Assembly: GCA_964648295.1 (NCBI GenBank)
Contig: CAZYNH010000003.1
Span: 62,001 to 126,000, forward strand
Source of the DNA: UBA4055 sp964648295
GTDB lineage: Bacteria; UBA4055
Length of the DNA stretch: 64,000 nucleotides
Direction of reading: 5' to 3'
Under the pieces are notes generated by a model that saw only the letters and a list, made by a program, of their open reading frames with translations, had not been told where the DNA came from and searched no databases. This document shows, piece by piece, positions 31,801-41,085 of this stretch; the stretch's first letter is position 1; each line of letters begins with the position of its first letter. The translations under genes and the position numbers were made by a program.

Positions 31801-33950
31801 ATGGGCGACATCTCTTTCAGTCTGTTTACAGAGGCTGATTTTCCGATTACGATAATACCGTCGCCCGATAAAAGGGAAAATGACGGGTCTATATGCGTAA
31901 TCTTTTCATCACCCCGCCTTATACCTACTATCGTCGTACCGTATTTCTGCCTGAACTGAAGCTCCGAGACCGATCTGCCGGAAACTACGGAACCTTCAGA
32001 TACGGCGATCTCGGCAAGCTCGAATCTGCTGTTACCCTCCGCGCCGTCATGCTCAGCGAGCCTGTTGAGTATCATCTCCGACTCCCTTAAAGATTCAGGC
32101 CTGCCCATCAGAAGGAGGCGGTCGGAGGGGAATACCCTGAAATCCGGTTCAGGCTCGTAATATATCTTGCCCGCCCGGCTGACGGCGAGTACCGAGATGC
32201 CGGCTCCGGTTAGCGCAAGATCGCGCACCGTCCTGCCGGCCGATACAGCGTCGGAACGGATGCGTATCTCTGAGAACGAGATAGGCCAGTCAATGTTCTC
32301 GGGAAGAAAATCAGCAGCGGAAGTAAGCGCGTCGGCCGCAAGTTCCGTCGCGTCCCTGAAAGGTCTGAAGACCAGATCCGCTCCGGCGGCCTTAAGATCA
32401 TCAGAATCTTTATCGCTCGTCGCGGTCAGAGCGATCTTCACATTGTACCCGCTTTTTCTCAGATCGCTGATAAGAAGCAGATTAAGTTCTCTCGATCTGA
32501 CCGTACTGATGACCCATTTGGCGGTTCTCAGAGGCAGATCCTCGTGAAGCCCCGGGTCGGTAATATCGCCGAACAGCACCGGTATTCCCTGGCCCCTCCA
32601 CAAATCGAGTGTGCCCGGGTCGAAATCTACGCACAGAATTGACATTTTACGCCTTAAGAGGTGTTCCGCCATTCTCCTTCCGTAATTACCCATGCCGACA
32701 AGAATAACATCTATCATCTGATCCTTTTTCAGCGTATCTATCGCCGCCTCCCTGAATGGAAATTTCCGCTCGAACATCCTGAGCGGTTCCGAAAGCGTGT
32801 TGTAGAGAGGGATCGAATATAATATCATGTATGTTGAGATAAATATCGTGACCACGCCGACCATAGTTATCAGGCCTACTGTTTCGCCGGAAATGTGGCC
32901 GAGGCTGTAACCGAGAGCGGCAACTATCAGGGAGAATTCGCTGATCTGGGCGACCGTCAGGCCCGCGAGGAAGCCTGTCCTTCTTCTGTAGCCCATGTAG
33001 CCCATTATCATAAGAACGATCAGAGGGTTACCCAGAAGGACGAATACGGAGAATACTGCTGACGCGCCGGCCTGCGCTCCGGTCGAAGCCCAGTCAAGTC
33101 TTGCGCCGAGGTCAATGAAAAAGAAAAGAAGCAGAAAATCCCTTAAGGTCATCAGCCTGGCGCCGATAGAATCCCTGTAGTCGGTTGAGGCTAAAGATAC
33201 GCCGGCAAGAAAAGCTCCGACTTCCTTGCTGAAACCCAGAAGCTCGCTTACGGAAGCCAGAGTAACCGCCCACGCGATCGCGAAAAGAGTGAGAAGCTCG
33301 AGAGATTTAGCGAGCTTTTTGGTGAGCGCGGGAATAACGAATTTCATAAGAAGACCCGTTCCGGCGAGTATGCCTATTCCTTTCGCGGCTATTACGGCCA
33401 CGGAGATATAACCTGGTTCGTCCGACTTCATGGCTATGCCGAAAGTGGTAAGGCCGACCAGCGCCAGGATGGCGGCGATATCCTGAACGATCAGGAATCC
33501 GATGGCTATCTGGCCGTGAAGGGAATCGATCTCCTTTTTGTCCGAAAGAAGTTTAACGATTATGATCGTGCTGGAAAATGTAAGCGCGACGGCGATATAG
33601 GCTGAGCTGAGCATATCAAATTCCATAAGTACAGCTATGGCGAAACCTATAAGGGAGGTGAAGAATATCTGGCCGAGACCTGTAGCGAGCGCTACCGGTC
33701 CTGTGGTCTTTATCAGGTTCAGGTCGAGCTTGAGCCCGACTATAAAAAGGAGAAGCGCTATCCCGATGTGCGCCAGAAGCTCTATCTGGTCATAGCCTTC
33801 TATTATTCCCAGAAAAGACGGACCGGCCAGGATGCCTGTTGCCAGGAACATGATTATCAGGGGCTGTTTTAACTTGCGGCCGGTTATCCCCGCCGCCGTG
33901 GCCAGACCCAGTATGGCGGCGATCTCAGTAAATGAATTTTTTTCGATCAT
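31797..33950 (-). CDS. KefB/YbaL-type cation:proton antiporter with RCK domains
   Basis: A 717-residue protein. Residues ~1-385 are a Na+/H+ exchanger (CPA2) domain, with Q-D-I-A-A-I in the helix carrying the transport aspartate. Residues ~405-520 are a TrkA-N (RCK) Rossmann domain, G-M-G-N-Y-G-R then C-V-D-F-D. Two TrkA-C domains follow (~555-640 and ~645-717), each with the I-x-V-L-A-V-S-R or I-V-G-I-R-R strand and a closing D-x-L-L-L-M-G or D-G-I-I-V-I-G. Such proteins are K+/H+ or Na+/H+ antiporters gated by nucleotides. It is the second CPA2 antiporter in the window and 11 bases downstream of the propeller lipoprotein. Confidence 0.9.
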   Translation of the reverse strand: MIEKNSFTEIAAILGLATAAGITGRKLKQPLIIMFLATGILAGPSFLGIIEGYDQIELLAHIGIALLLFIVGLKLDLNLIKTTGPVALATGLGQIFFTSLIGFAIAVLMEFDMLSSAYIAVALTFSSTIIIVKLLSDKKEIDSLHGQIAIGFLIVQDIAAILALVGLTTFGIAMKSDEPGYISVAVIAAKGIGILAGTGLLMKFVIPALTKKLAKSLELLTLFAIAWAVTLASVSELLGFSKEVGAFLAGVSLASTDYRDSIGARLMTLRDFLLLFFFIDLGARLDWASTGAQAGASAVFSVFVLLGNPLIVLMIMGYMGYRRRTGFLAGLTVAQISEFSLIVAALGYSLGHISGETVGLITMVGVVTIFISTYMILYSIPLYNTLSEPLRMFERKFPFREAAIDTLKKDQMIDVILVGMGNYGRRMAEHLLRRKMSILCVDFDPGTLDLWRGQGIPVLFGDITDPGLHEDLPLRTAKWVISTVRSRELNLLLISDLRKSGYNVKIALTATSDKDSDDLKAAGADLVFRPFRDATELAADALTSAADFLPENIDWPISFSEIRIRSDAVSAGRTVRDLALTGAGISVLAVSRAGKIYYEPEPDFRVFPSDRLLLMGRPESLRESEMILNRLAEHDGAEGNSRFELAEIAVSEGSVVSGRSVSELQFRQKYGTTIVGIRRGDEKITHIDPSFSLLSGDGIIVIGKSASVNRLKEMSPI

Positions 33951-33961
33951 CAGCTGTCCTG

Positions 33962-35119
33962 TTAATATTCATAAACATTAACTTTTGCCTCGGCATGAAC
34001 ATTCTGATATATCCTGTTTCCCCTGAAGTGTATAGAATTCGAAAAATTCACCATTGTATCTTCGCCTATTAGGCCGGGGATAGTCACCGTGTTAAGATAA
34101 ACGCCGTCTTTAAATACATCGGCGATGAATTTGTTCCTGTTATTTTCATTTCTTTCGAACGACCTTCTTACCAGAAGCCTGCCGAATTTGTCTACGAACA
34201 TCTCGTTGACCGACCTTTTATAAGTCCTTTTCTGCTCGAGCCTCTCTCCGTCAACGCTCAGCCTCAGATTCTTTTTTATGTAATTTTCTTCCTCATCGTT
34301 ATTCTGTATCCGGGCGTAAGGGAATCTTATTTCCTCCGTCCTCTTCCCTGAATAATCGAAAACATTTATCCTGTAATCGGAAAGGCTGTTCTCGGCAACA
34401 TATATTTTCCCGTTTCCGGCGGTATATTTGCAGATGCTTTTAAAAAAATCAACATTCGCAGGATCGAATTTTTCATTCCATTCTCTCAAAACCGCCAGTT
34501 TCTTAAAATCAGGACCGAAGATCACCAGGTTGTTGCCAAAATAGTATACTCCCTCTCTGTTCTCAGTCGCGTTAACATATCCGAGTATATTCGGGCTTCC
34601 CGGGACAGATCTTAAGCCTTCTCCCACTACCAGACCGCCGCTCTCATAGGGGACATTCTCAATATAGTTCCCGTCCGGGTCAAACTTAACCATCTGCAGG
34701 TTGGTGAAAGACTGAACATAAATGATCCCGTTCTGCACAACAAGGTCGAAAGCTACGGGGAACTCTCCCGGGCCCTGGCCTCTTTTACCAAAGCTTTTTA
34801 TATAATTGCCGCTACTGTCGAATTTTTTGATACTGCCTTTGATATTGTCAAAGATGTAGATATTCCCGTCATCATCAATATCCATATCTGATGTGCTTGT
34901 GAATATTCTCGTGCTGTCCCCGGTATCCGAGTCTCCGTCAATCGTGAAAATCAGTTTCGGTTCGATTGTAAGGTCCGGATCTGACGGCCTGTTCTGGTTT
35001 GAAAAATATTTTATGCCGTCCTTTTCAGTTAGAGTGTAGTTAAGGTCTTTCTCCTTTGAACACGATGTGACCGAGAGAAAGCATACTAATATCAGGATCA
35101 TGACAGGTATGGTTCTCAT
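33962..35119 (-). CDS. 6-bladed beta-propeller lipoprotein
   Basis: A 385-residue protein from the ATG at 35119, chosen because AAGGAGGA lies just upstream and the protein then starts with a lipoprotein signal, L-V-C-F-L-S-V-T-S-C. The body shows NHL-type propeller strands: D-I-D-D-D-G-N-I-Y-I-F-D, I-K-K-F-D-S-S-G-N-Y, G-K-R-G-Q-G-P-G-E-F. Such 6-bladed propeller lipoproteins are common in Bacteroidota and relatives; most have unknown function. It is transcribed toward the KefB-type antiporter and divergent from the TonB-dependent receptor. Confidence 0.82.
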   Translation of the reverse strand: MRTIPVMILILVCFLSVTSCSKEKDLNYTLTEKDGIKYFSNQNRPSDPDLTIEPKLIFTIDGDSDTGDSTRIFTSTSDMDIDDDGNIYIFDNIKGSIKKFDSSGNYIKSFGKRGQGPGEFPVAFDLVVQNGIIYVQSFTNLQMVKFDPDGNYIENVPYESGGLVVGEGLRSVPGSPNILGYVNATENREGVYYFGNNLVIFGPDFKKLAVLREWNEKFDPANVDFFKSICKYTAGNGKIYVAENSLSDYRINVFDYSGKRTEEIRFPYARIQNNDEEENYIKKNLRLSVDGERLEQKRTYKRSVNEMFVDKFGRLLVRRSFERNENNRNKFIADVFKDGVYLNTVTIPGLIGEDTMVNFSNSIHFRGNRIYQNVHAEAKVNVYEY

Positions 35120-35247
35120 TTTATCCTCCTTAAATTTTATGAAATATAACAAATTAAAACGGGTGAATGCAAAATTTCTGATCAAAGACCGTATATATTT
35201 GACGAACGGTATAAAATAACTTAAATTTAGTGCTTTATGAGGTTAAA

Positions 35248-37494
35248 ATGAAAGCTTTTAGAATACTGGTCATACTCTTTGCGGCGAAAACCGTCCTGTG
35301 CTCGACACTGTCAGGATTTATAAGGGATGCGGTTACAAGCGAGGCAGTATTTGATGTAAATGTGATCATTGAGGGAACAAGGCTTGGAACGGCTACGAAT
35401 ATGAACGGTTATTTCGTTATCTCGAATATTCCTCCGGGCAGGGTTAAAATTTCGGCCTCCGCGATCGGGTACAGAACTTTCAGGCAGGATATCGTATTTG
35501 GAAGAGGCGAGTCGAAAAGGATAAACATTAAACTCGAACAGGAGACTCTGGAGCTCGAAGAACTGAAGATCAGCGTTGACGCCGACGAACTGCCTGACGA
35601 ATCTATGAATATAAGGACAGGCCTGCTCAAATTAAAGCCGCGTGACATAAAAACATCAGCGACTTTTATTCAGCCCGATCTATTCAGATCCGTTCAGACG
35701 CTTCCGGGTGTTGTTTCCGTCTCGGATTATTCGGCGGGGCTGTATGTAAGGGGCGGCAACAGCGACCATAACCTGATCCTGTATGACGATATTCCCGTTT
35801 ACAACCCGTCTCACCTTTTCGGAGTGTTTTCCACTTTTATACCTGACGCGCTCAGGGATTCAAAACTCATAAAATCAGCCTATCCCGCCGAATACGGCGG
35901 AAGGCTTGGTTCAGTTCTGGACATTAAAAGCCGCGACGGGAACAGGGAGAGTTTTGAAGGTAATATATCGCTGTCGCTCTTTGCCGCCGAAGGCGTCATC
36001 ACCGGCCAGGCTTTTGACGGCGGATTCCTTGCCGCTGCACGAAGGAGTTATATTGGGCCGATACTTGAGTCTCTGGGTGAAGAATACCCTTCATATTACT
36101 TCTGGGACGGGCAGGGACAGCTTTATCAGGACTTGGGTGATGACGACAGATTAATATTAAGCTCGTATGTAGGGTCGGATAAACTGAGTTTCAGGCAGTT
36201 CGACATGAACATGGGTTGGGGAAACGAATCTTATGCCTTGAGATGGCGGCATTTGTTCTCTCCCAAGATATTTTCAACATCAAAACTTTCATATTCAAGG
36301 TTTTACATTGACATGGATGCGTTCGGATCGTTCAGGTACAAGAACGAAATAGGAGATGTATCTCTAAAGAACTCGACAGAATTCTTTGCGGCCAACGACC
36401 TTTTATTTAAAGGCGGATTCGAGGTACAGAGATTCTTCATCAAGTACGATCAGACCTTTGCCGGAACGAAACTGATGGACATAGAGGGGAGCTATTACAT
36501 ATATTCGCTCTTTTTTGAAGGGTCGAAAACATGGGATTCAAAATTTACTTTAAAGCCCGGTCTCAGGTTCGAATTCAACAACGAGCTGAATGACGCGCAC
36601 AAACTCATCGTTTCTCCAAGGCTGAGCCTGAAATACATGACGGGCGATTACAGCTCGGTCACATTGAGCGGCGGAAGGTACTATCAGAGCCTTTTTACTG
36701 TCCAGCAGGAAAATCAGAGTCTTCAGATTATAGACAACTGGTTCCCCATAGACGATTCCGTGGATCCCGGGATCTGCGATAACGCGGCTCTGGGTTATGA
36801 AACAACTAAAAGAATTTACGGCGGAGACTATAAATTCACTGTCGAAGGTTATTATAAATACATGCAGAACCTCCAGAACTGGAAAGAGACAACATCGGCG
36901 ACTGATGACATAATAGAGGATATGGAGATTAAAAAATACTTCATCAACAGCTATGCCCACGCCTACGGAATAGAGTTTCTCGCCGAAAGGCAGTTCGGAA
37001 AACTTAACGGCAACGTGTCTTACACTTACGGAAAAGTAAGAAAGACGATCGACGATCCGCAGGAGGATAAGGATACTTTTGATGCGCATTGGGATATACC
37101 TCACAGTTTTAAATCGACGGTCAATTATAATCTCAACAAAAACTGGTCTTTCGGCACTGTGGTAACATATTCATCAGGCAGGCCTTATACAGAGAATATA
37201 GGTTATTACGTTAATATATCAGAGACCGGAGAAGAGAGTATTGTGGCTATAAAAGGCGACCGGAACAGGATGAGGTATCCGGATTACTTCCGGTGGGATA
37301 TAAGCATGAACTATACATGGTTCTACAAAAACGGCTCGAAGCTGCTTTTAAATCTGAGCGTACTTAATCTCACGAACCGGGAGAACATACAGTCATACAT
37401 ATATGACGAGCGGGATGAGGATAATACTGTTAAAAAAGATGTGTTCCCGATGCTGCCGGTACTTCCGTCGGTCAGGCTGAGCTACAGTTTTTAG
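35248..37494 (+). CDS. TonB-dependent receptor with N-terminal carboxypeptidase-regulatory domain
   Basis: A 748-residue outer-membrane receptor from the ATG at 35248 (GAGG upstream). Residues 1-~18 are a signal peptide. Residues ~20-105 form a CarboxypepD_reg-like beta-sandwich (L-S-G-F-I-R-D-A ... G-Y-F-V-I-S-N-I-P-P-G). The plug follows at ~125-240, with V-R-G-G-N-S-D-H-N-L-I-L-Y-D-D-I-P-V and E-Y-G-G-R-L-G-S-V-L-D. The rest is a 22-strand-type barrel ending in an aromatic residue (S-Y-S-F). It lacks a SusD partner but is followed by a DUF4249 lipoprotein six bases later, a pairing known from Bacteroidota. The substrate is unknown. Confidence 0.9.
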   Translation: MKAFRILVILFAAKTVLCSTLSGFIRDAVTSEAVFDVNVIIEGTRLGTATNMNGYFVISNIPPGRVKISASAIGYRTFRQDIVFGRGESKRINIKLEQETLELEELKISVDADELPDESMNIRTGLLKLKPRDIKTSATFIQPDLFRSVQTLPGVVSVSDYSAGLYVRGGNSDHNLILYDDIPVYNPSHLFGVFSTFIPDALRDSKLIKSAYPAEYGGRLGSVLDIKSRDGNRESFEGNISLSLFAAEGVITGQAFDGGFLAAARRSYIGPILESLGEEYPSYYFWDGQGQLYQDLGDDDRLILSSYVGSDKLSFRQFDMNMGWGNESYALRWRHLFSPKIFSTSKLSYSRFYIDMDAFGSFRYKNEIGDVSLKNSTEFFAANDLLFKGGFEVQRFFIKYDQTFAGTKLMDIEGSYYIYSLFFEGSKTWDSKFTLKPGLRFEFNNELNDAHKLIVSPRLSLKYMTGDYSSVTLSGGRYYQSLFTVQQENQSLQIIDNWFPIDDSVDPGICDNAALGYETTKRIYGGDYKFTVEGYYKYMQNLQNWKETTSATDDIIEDMEIKKYFINSYAHAYGIEFLAERQFGKLNGNVSYTYGKVRKTIDDPQEDKDTFDAHWDIPHSFKSTVNYNLNKNWSFGTVVTYSSGRPYTENIGYYVNISETGEESIVAIKGDRNRMRYPDYFRWDISMNYTWFYKNGSKLLLNLSVLNLTNRENIQSYIYDERDEDNTVKKDVFPMLPVLPSVRLSYSF

Positions 37495-37499
37495 GAGGG

Positions 37500-38468
37500 A
37501 TGATGAGGGATATATTAAGATATATTGTTTCGGCAGCAGCGGCGGTTCTTATCATTTCATGCGAAAAAGGCAGCTCTACCCGTTATGAGGAAAAACTCGT
37601 TCTGTACTGCTATGCAATGGCTGATTCGACCATAGACAGCCTCTATCTTTCCAGGTCTGGGGGAGTGAACGAAAGAATTAATATGGAAAATCTGGGAGTT
37701 TCCGGAGCGTTGATCACACTTTTATGTAAAACACCCTCAGACAGTTCGTTCTCAACAGTCGGCACGCTCAGCGAATATCCCGGAAGGAACGGCTTGTATT
37801 TCCTGCCTGACGCGGATTTTGCCGATAAATTCAGACCGATGCACACATACAGATTAGATGTATATCACGAGGATCACGGCAGAATATCTGCTCAAACCGT
37901 TTGCCCTCCGGAACTGGGCATTTTTTCAGTTAAGAATGTAGAAAAGAATTCAGAAATGGTGCCGGCTGAAGAAGATCCTCTTGCCGTTGATACGCTTTAT
38001 TACCGCAGAGGAGACGGTTTTGACGATTTTGAGATGGTCAGATGCAGGTTCGATTCACTTTTAATACTTGCCGATCAGAGAATGGCATCGTACAGAATAG
38101 TTCCGGACGAGATAAGCAGAACAGATACTTCTTTCTGGCTTGAGGATACAACGGAGACTGTCTGGAATAAATATCCGGCGGTGACGAAGCTGTTCAAGAA
38201 CAAAGAAAAATACGGAAAGGATTTCACCGAATATTACCTGAGGAGCATGAGCATTTACTGGTACGCTCTTTATCATGAGGGGCCGCATACAGTGATCTTT
38301 TCGTCAAAAGACAGATCTTTCAGGAGTTATATGGAGACGCTGTACGGAGGAGAAGAGAGATTTACCAATGTTGAGGGCGGATACGGACTTTTCACGATAT
38401 CGAATTCATCCGGACAAAAAAGCAGGTACAGAGTTTATGTCAAATCGCTCGAAAATAAATATCCGTGA
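37500..38468 (+). CDS. DUF4249 lipoprotein, partner of the TonB-dependent receptor
   Basis: A 322-residue protein. Tandem ATGs at 37500 and 37503 follow a GAGGG site overlapping the receptor stop. A lipoprotein signal ends in L-I-I-S-C. The DUF4249 pattern is visible: K-L-V-L-Y-C-Y-A-M-A-D-S near the N terminus, L-S-R-S-G-G-V, a Y-R-L-D-V strand and a late Y-W-Y-A-L-Y. DUF4249 proteins follow TonB-dependent receptors and may act as surface substrate-binding components, an inference from conserved pairing. Confidence 0.72.
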   Translation: MMRDILRYIVSAAAAVLIISCEKGSSTRYEEKLVLYCYAMADSTIDSLYLSRSGGVNERINMENLGVSGALITLLCKTPSDSSFSTVGTLSEYPGRNGLYFLPDADFADKFRPMHTYRLDVYHEDHGRISAQTVCPPELGIFSVKNVEKNSEMVPAEEDPLAVDTLYYRRGDGFDDFEMVRCRFDSLLILADQRMASYRIVPDEISRTDTSFWLEDTTETVWNKYPAVTKLFKNKEKYGKDFTEYYLRSMSIYWYALYHEGPHTVIFSSKDRSFRSYMETLYGGEERFTNVEGGYGLFTISNSSGQKSRYRVYVKSLENKYP

Positions 38469-38480
38469 CGATAAATTACT

Positions 38481-38509
38481 TTGACTTGATCATAAAAATG
38501 TATTATATT
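38481..38509 (+). promoter_or_regulatory. Promoter of the tRNA pair (TTGACT, 17 bases, TATATT)
   Basis: TTGACT at 38481-38486 and TATATT at 38504-38509; the tRNA-Ser begins 22 bases after the hexamer. Confidence 0.7.
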
Positions 38510-38530
38510 TACCCCTCGTCGAACGATATC

Positions 38531-38614
38531 GGAGACGTGGCCGAGCGGTTTAAGGCGCACGCCTGGAAAGCGTGTTTCCGCAAGGAAACGTGGGTTCGAA
38601 TCCCACCGTCTCCG
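38531..38614 (+). tRNA. tRNA-Ser (anticodon GGA)
   Basis: The 84-base gene folds with acceptor arms GGAGACG and CGTCTCC, a D-loop containing CCGAGCGG, anticodon stem CACGC/GCGTG around CTGGAAA (anticodon GGA), a long variable arm (TTTCCGCAAGGAAA) as expected for serine, and a T-arm with GTTCGAATC. CCA is not encoded. Confidence 0.95.
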
Positions 38615-38631
38615 CTAATTTTTGGGGTCTT

Positions 38632-38705
38632 GTACCCATAGCTCAATTGGATAGAGTACCTGGCTACGAACCAGGCGGTTGGGGGTTCGATTCCCTCTGG
38701 GTATA
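38632..38705 (+). tRNA. tRNA-Arg (anticodon ACG)
   Basis: A 74-base gene 17 bases after the tRNA-Ser. Acceptor arms GTACCCA and TGGGTAT pair with a G-U at the end; the anticodon loop CTACGAA sits between CCTGG and CCAGG, giving ACG (read as ICG). The T-loop GTTCGATTC is standard. CCA is not encoded. Confidence 0.95.
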
Positions 38706-38708
38706 CAT

Positions 38709-38737
38709 TAAAAAAGCAGGCTTGCGCCTGCTTTTTT
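38709..38737. terminator. Bidirectional intrinsic terminator after the tRNAs
   Basis: Stem AGCAGGC/GCCTGCT with loop TTGC, an A run on the left and a T run on the right. It can end the tRNA transcript on the + strand and the MFS-cNMP transcript arriving on the - strand (stop at 38742). Confidence 0.85.
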
Positions 38738-38741
38738 GTTC

Positions 38742-40025
38742 CTATCCTTCTTCCAGAGGGCCTTCGTCACCTGCGTCATTGTATGCCGAATATATCCTGA
38801 ATGAGACCAGAAGGCATAAAGCCGCCGATATCGCTCCCAGCCCGAAAACAGCGTAATATCCGAAATTCAGCCACAATACTCCGGTAGTAACAGGGAAAAC
38901 TATTTTCGCGGCCATAATGAGTCTCTCGTATATGACCATGTTGGATCTTTGCTCGTTAGGCGTGGCAAAGTAGGAGATGAAGCTTTTTATCGCGTTATCG
39001 AAAAGGGTTGTAGTACCGTACAGAGACAATAGAGCAAGCAGGATATATTTCATAAATGAATCCTGAGTAATGTAAGGGCTTGCGGAAAAAATTAACACAA
39101 AGAAGAAAACAAGGCTGACTAAATATCTTATCTTCATGGTCCTGTCTTCACCGCTGTTCTTCATGATCTCAGTGGCTTTTCTGCGTAAAAAGAAGACAAG
39201 AGCTGAGTGGAGAAGGAAAATAAGGGCAATGAAACCGAGGCTCATATTAAATTTTTCCACAAGAAAGAAAGCTCCGAAATATATCATGATAATGTTAACT
39301 ACCGCGGTGAAGAATGTCAGAATATAGAAATTAAAAAATTTGCCTCTTATAATAAACTCGACATTTTCTTTCAGAGCCTTTGCCGCCGCCGCTTTCTTCG
39401 AACTCATTATTCCAATAACGATCAGAGGCAATCCTATTGCCCCGTAAAGAATAAAATAGAAATAATCGAAAGTGAGAAACCCCAGCACTGTTACGAGGAA
39501 GAACCCCGATGCGGTCCCGAGGAGTCCGAAGGCCGCTACCTTGCTCAGAATAACAGGAGTGTCTGCGCTGTCGGTGCTGTGTTTAACGAGAGAGTTTTTG
39601 GTAGTCTCGAAATATTCGTAACTGAGAGATATGAGAAAAGCGAATATGGCCATATTGACGGTTGAGATGCTTATGTTTTCTCCCGAAAACTTATAAATTG
39701 AAGCCAGAAGGGGATTTTCAAAGCCGGCGAAAGCGCACAGGATCACGGCCGTTCCGACCATAGCTACAAGGATCCCAAGAAGCCTGGATTCGGAGATATA
39801 TGCAAGAAGAATGGAAATGATGAACCCGAACAGAACAGCTGATTCATTAACAGAAAGAATCAGTCCGAAATCAAAAGCTTTCAGGCTCAGCTCAGTAACG
39901 GAATAGTTCATAAGAGACGCTATCCAGCCGGCTGTTCCGAAGCAGGCTAAGAATGACAGATTTGCCGCAATTTTTATTTTTGGATCCGTTTTGTTGTCGA
40001 AGCTGAAAAAACTGAACATGCTCAT
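38742..40025 (-). CDS. MFS-like transporter, 12 membrane segments
   Basis: A 427-residue hydrophobic protein with two sets of about six membrane helices and a central basic loop (S-S-K-K-A-A-A-A-K-A). The MFS fold is likely, but the canonical loop 2-3 motif is weak, so the family assignment is moderate. It lies 19 bases downstream of the cNMP-domain gene on the same strand, which suggests a two-gene unit in which the soluble protein might regulate transport or simply share a promoter. The substrate is unknown. Confidence 0.6.
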   Translation of the reverse strand: MSMFSFFSFDNKTDPKIKIAANLSFLACFGTAGWIASLMNYSVTELSLKAFDFGLILSVNESAVLFGFIISILLAYISESRLLGILVAMVGTAVILCAFAGFENPLLASIYKFSGENISISTVNMAIFAFLISLSYEYFETTKNSLVKHSTDSADTPVILSKVAAFGLLGTASGFFLVTVLGFLTFDYFYFILYGAIGLPLIVIGIMSSKKAAAAKALKENVEFIIRGKFFNFYILTFFTAVVNIIMIYFGAFFLVEKFNMSLGFIALIFLLHSALVFFLRRKATEIMKNSGEDRTMKIRYLVSLVFFFVLIFSASPYITQDSFMKYILLALLSLYGTTTLFDNAIKSFISYFATPNEQRSNMVIYERLIMAAKIVFPVTTGVLWLNFGYYAVFGLGAISAALCLLVSFRIYSAYNDAGDEGPLEEG

Positions 40026-40044
40026 ATCTTACCCTTCCAGATTA

Positions 40045-40920
40045 TTAATTCTCCTCGCCTTTCTGTTTGAAAATTACGATCTTTCTGCCCTTGTCGTCGT
40101 GTCCGAATTCAAGAGTTGCCTGATCCGAATACAGAACCAGTTTATCCTTGACGGTCTCAATTGAAGCGCCAAGTTCGCCGCACAGTCCTTCAAGCTCATC
40201 GTATTTTTTGTCTAAAATGGCATTTTTAAGCCTAATGTAGGCGTTATCCGCATTATCGAGAACTCTGTCGAAATCCATGTGGATAGAATTTATCATTGTG
40301 ATTATCGTTTCAACGACCGCGGCTCTTTTTATGTCCCTCTGGCTCTGGAGAAGTTCCTGGTTTTTCTTCTCGAATTCCTTCTGTGTTTTGAGAAGTTCGG
40401 TGGTTCTCATTGAATTCTCAAGCTGAAGTTCATAAAGTTTTTTATACTTGCTTGACTCGTTGGCGGCCCTGATAGATGTTTCTCCCAGTCTTTCGGCAAT
40501 AGTTTTGCCCAGATTCTTCTGGATGCCGGGTACTATCTCGTAAATTTTATAAAAATCACCTGTGTTGACGAATATTATCTTGCACACTGCGCTGAAGCAG
40601 TAAACATTGGCAGCCCTCTTTTTGTTGCTGACAAGGGCAAGTTCTCCGACGAACTCATTCTTGCTGCAGTAATTAAGGATCACTTCTTTGTTCTCGTCGT
40701 CATCAGCGGTGTCTTTCATCGTGGATTTCTTTATAACCACAGACCCTTTCAGGATCAGATATATTCCGTCAGGATCAGCGTTCTGCTCGATAATAAGATC
40801 GTCTTTCTGATACTCCCGAAGCTGAAAAAGATCATCATTCAGCCTCTGAAGCTCTTCTTCACTTATTCCTTCAAACAGGAGGTTCCTGCTCAGATATTCG
40901 AGTATTTTCGGTGAAAGCAC
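40045..40920 (-). CDS. Cyclic-nucleotide-binding-domain protein with coiled coil
   Basis: A 291-residue protein. Residues ~10-145 form a CRP-type cNMP-binding barrel (L-F-E-G-I-S-E-E-E-L, D-G-I-Y-L-I-L-K-G-S-V-V, F-V-G-E-L-A-L-V-S-N-K-K-R-A-A-N-V). The phosphate-binding cassette is partly altered: the usual Arg-Ser/Thr-Ala pair reads R-A-A, so ligand type is uncertain. Residues ~160-215 are a coiled coil (E-L-L-K-T-Q-K-E-F-E-K-K-N-Q-E-L-L). There is no DNA-binding helix-turn-helix, so this is not a CRP-like transcription factor. A receiver-type signalling role is inferred. Confidence 0.75.
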   Translation of the reverse strand: MLSPKILEYLSRNLLFEGISEEELQRLNDDLFQLREYQKDDLIIEQNADPDGIYLILKGSVVIKKSTMKDTADDDENKEVILNYCSKNEFVGELALVSNKKRAANVYCFSAVCKIIFVNTGDFYKIYEIVPGIQKNLGKTIAERLGETSIRAANESSKYKKLYELQLENSMRTTELLKTQKEFEKKNQELLQSQRDIKRAAVVETIITMINSIHMDFDRVLDNADNAYIRLKNAILDKKYDELEGLCGELGASIETVKDKLVLYSDQATLEFGHDDKGRKIVIFKQKGEEN

Positions 40921-41085
40921 TTTAACTTACCGCCGCTTTTGTTCAGTCTGTAATAAATTAACCAATTAGTTTTGAAAAATCAATATTAATTATTTATACC
41001 TTTCGCATCCGGTCAAAAAGTCGTAAATTATATTCCGGGCGCAGCTTCAGCCTGCAAAAATAATGTAACTGACGGGGATAAAAAA

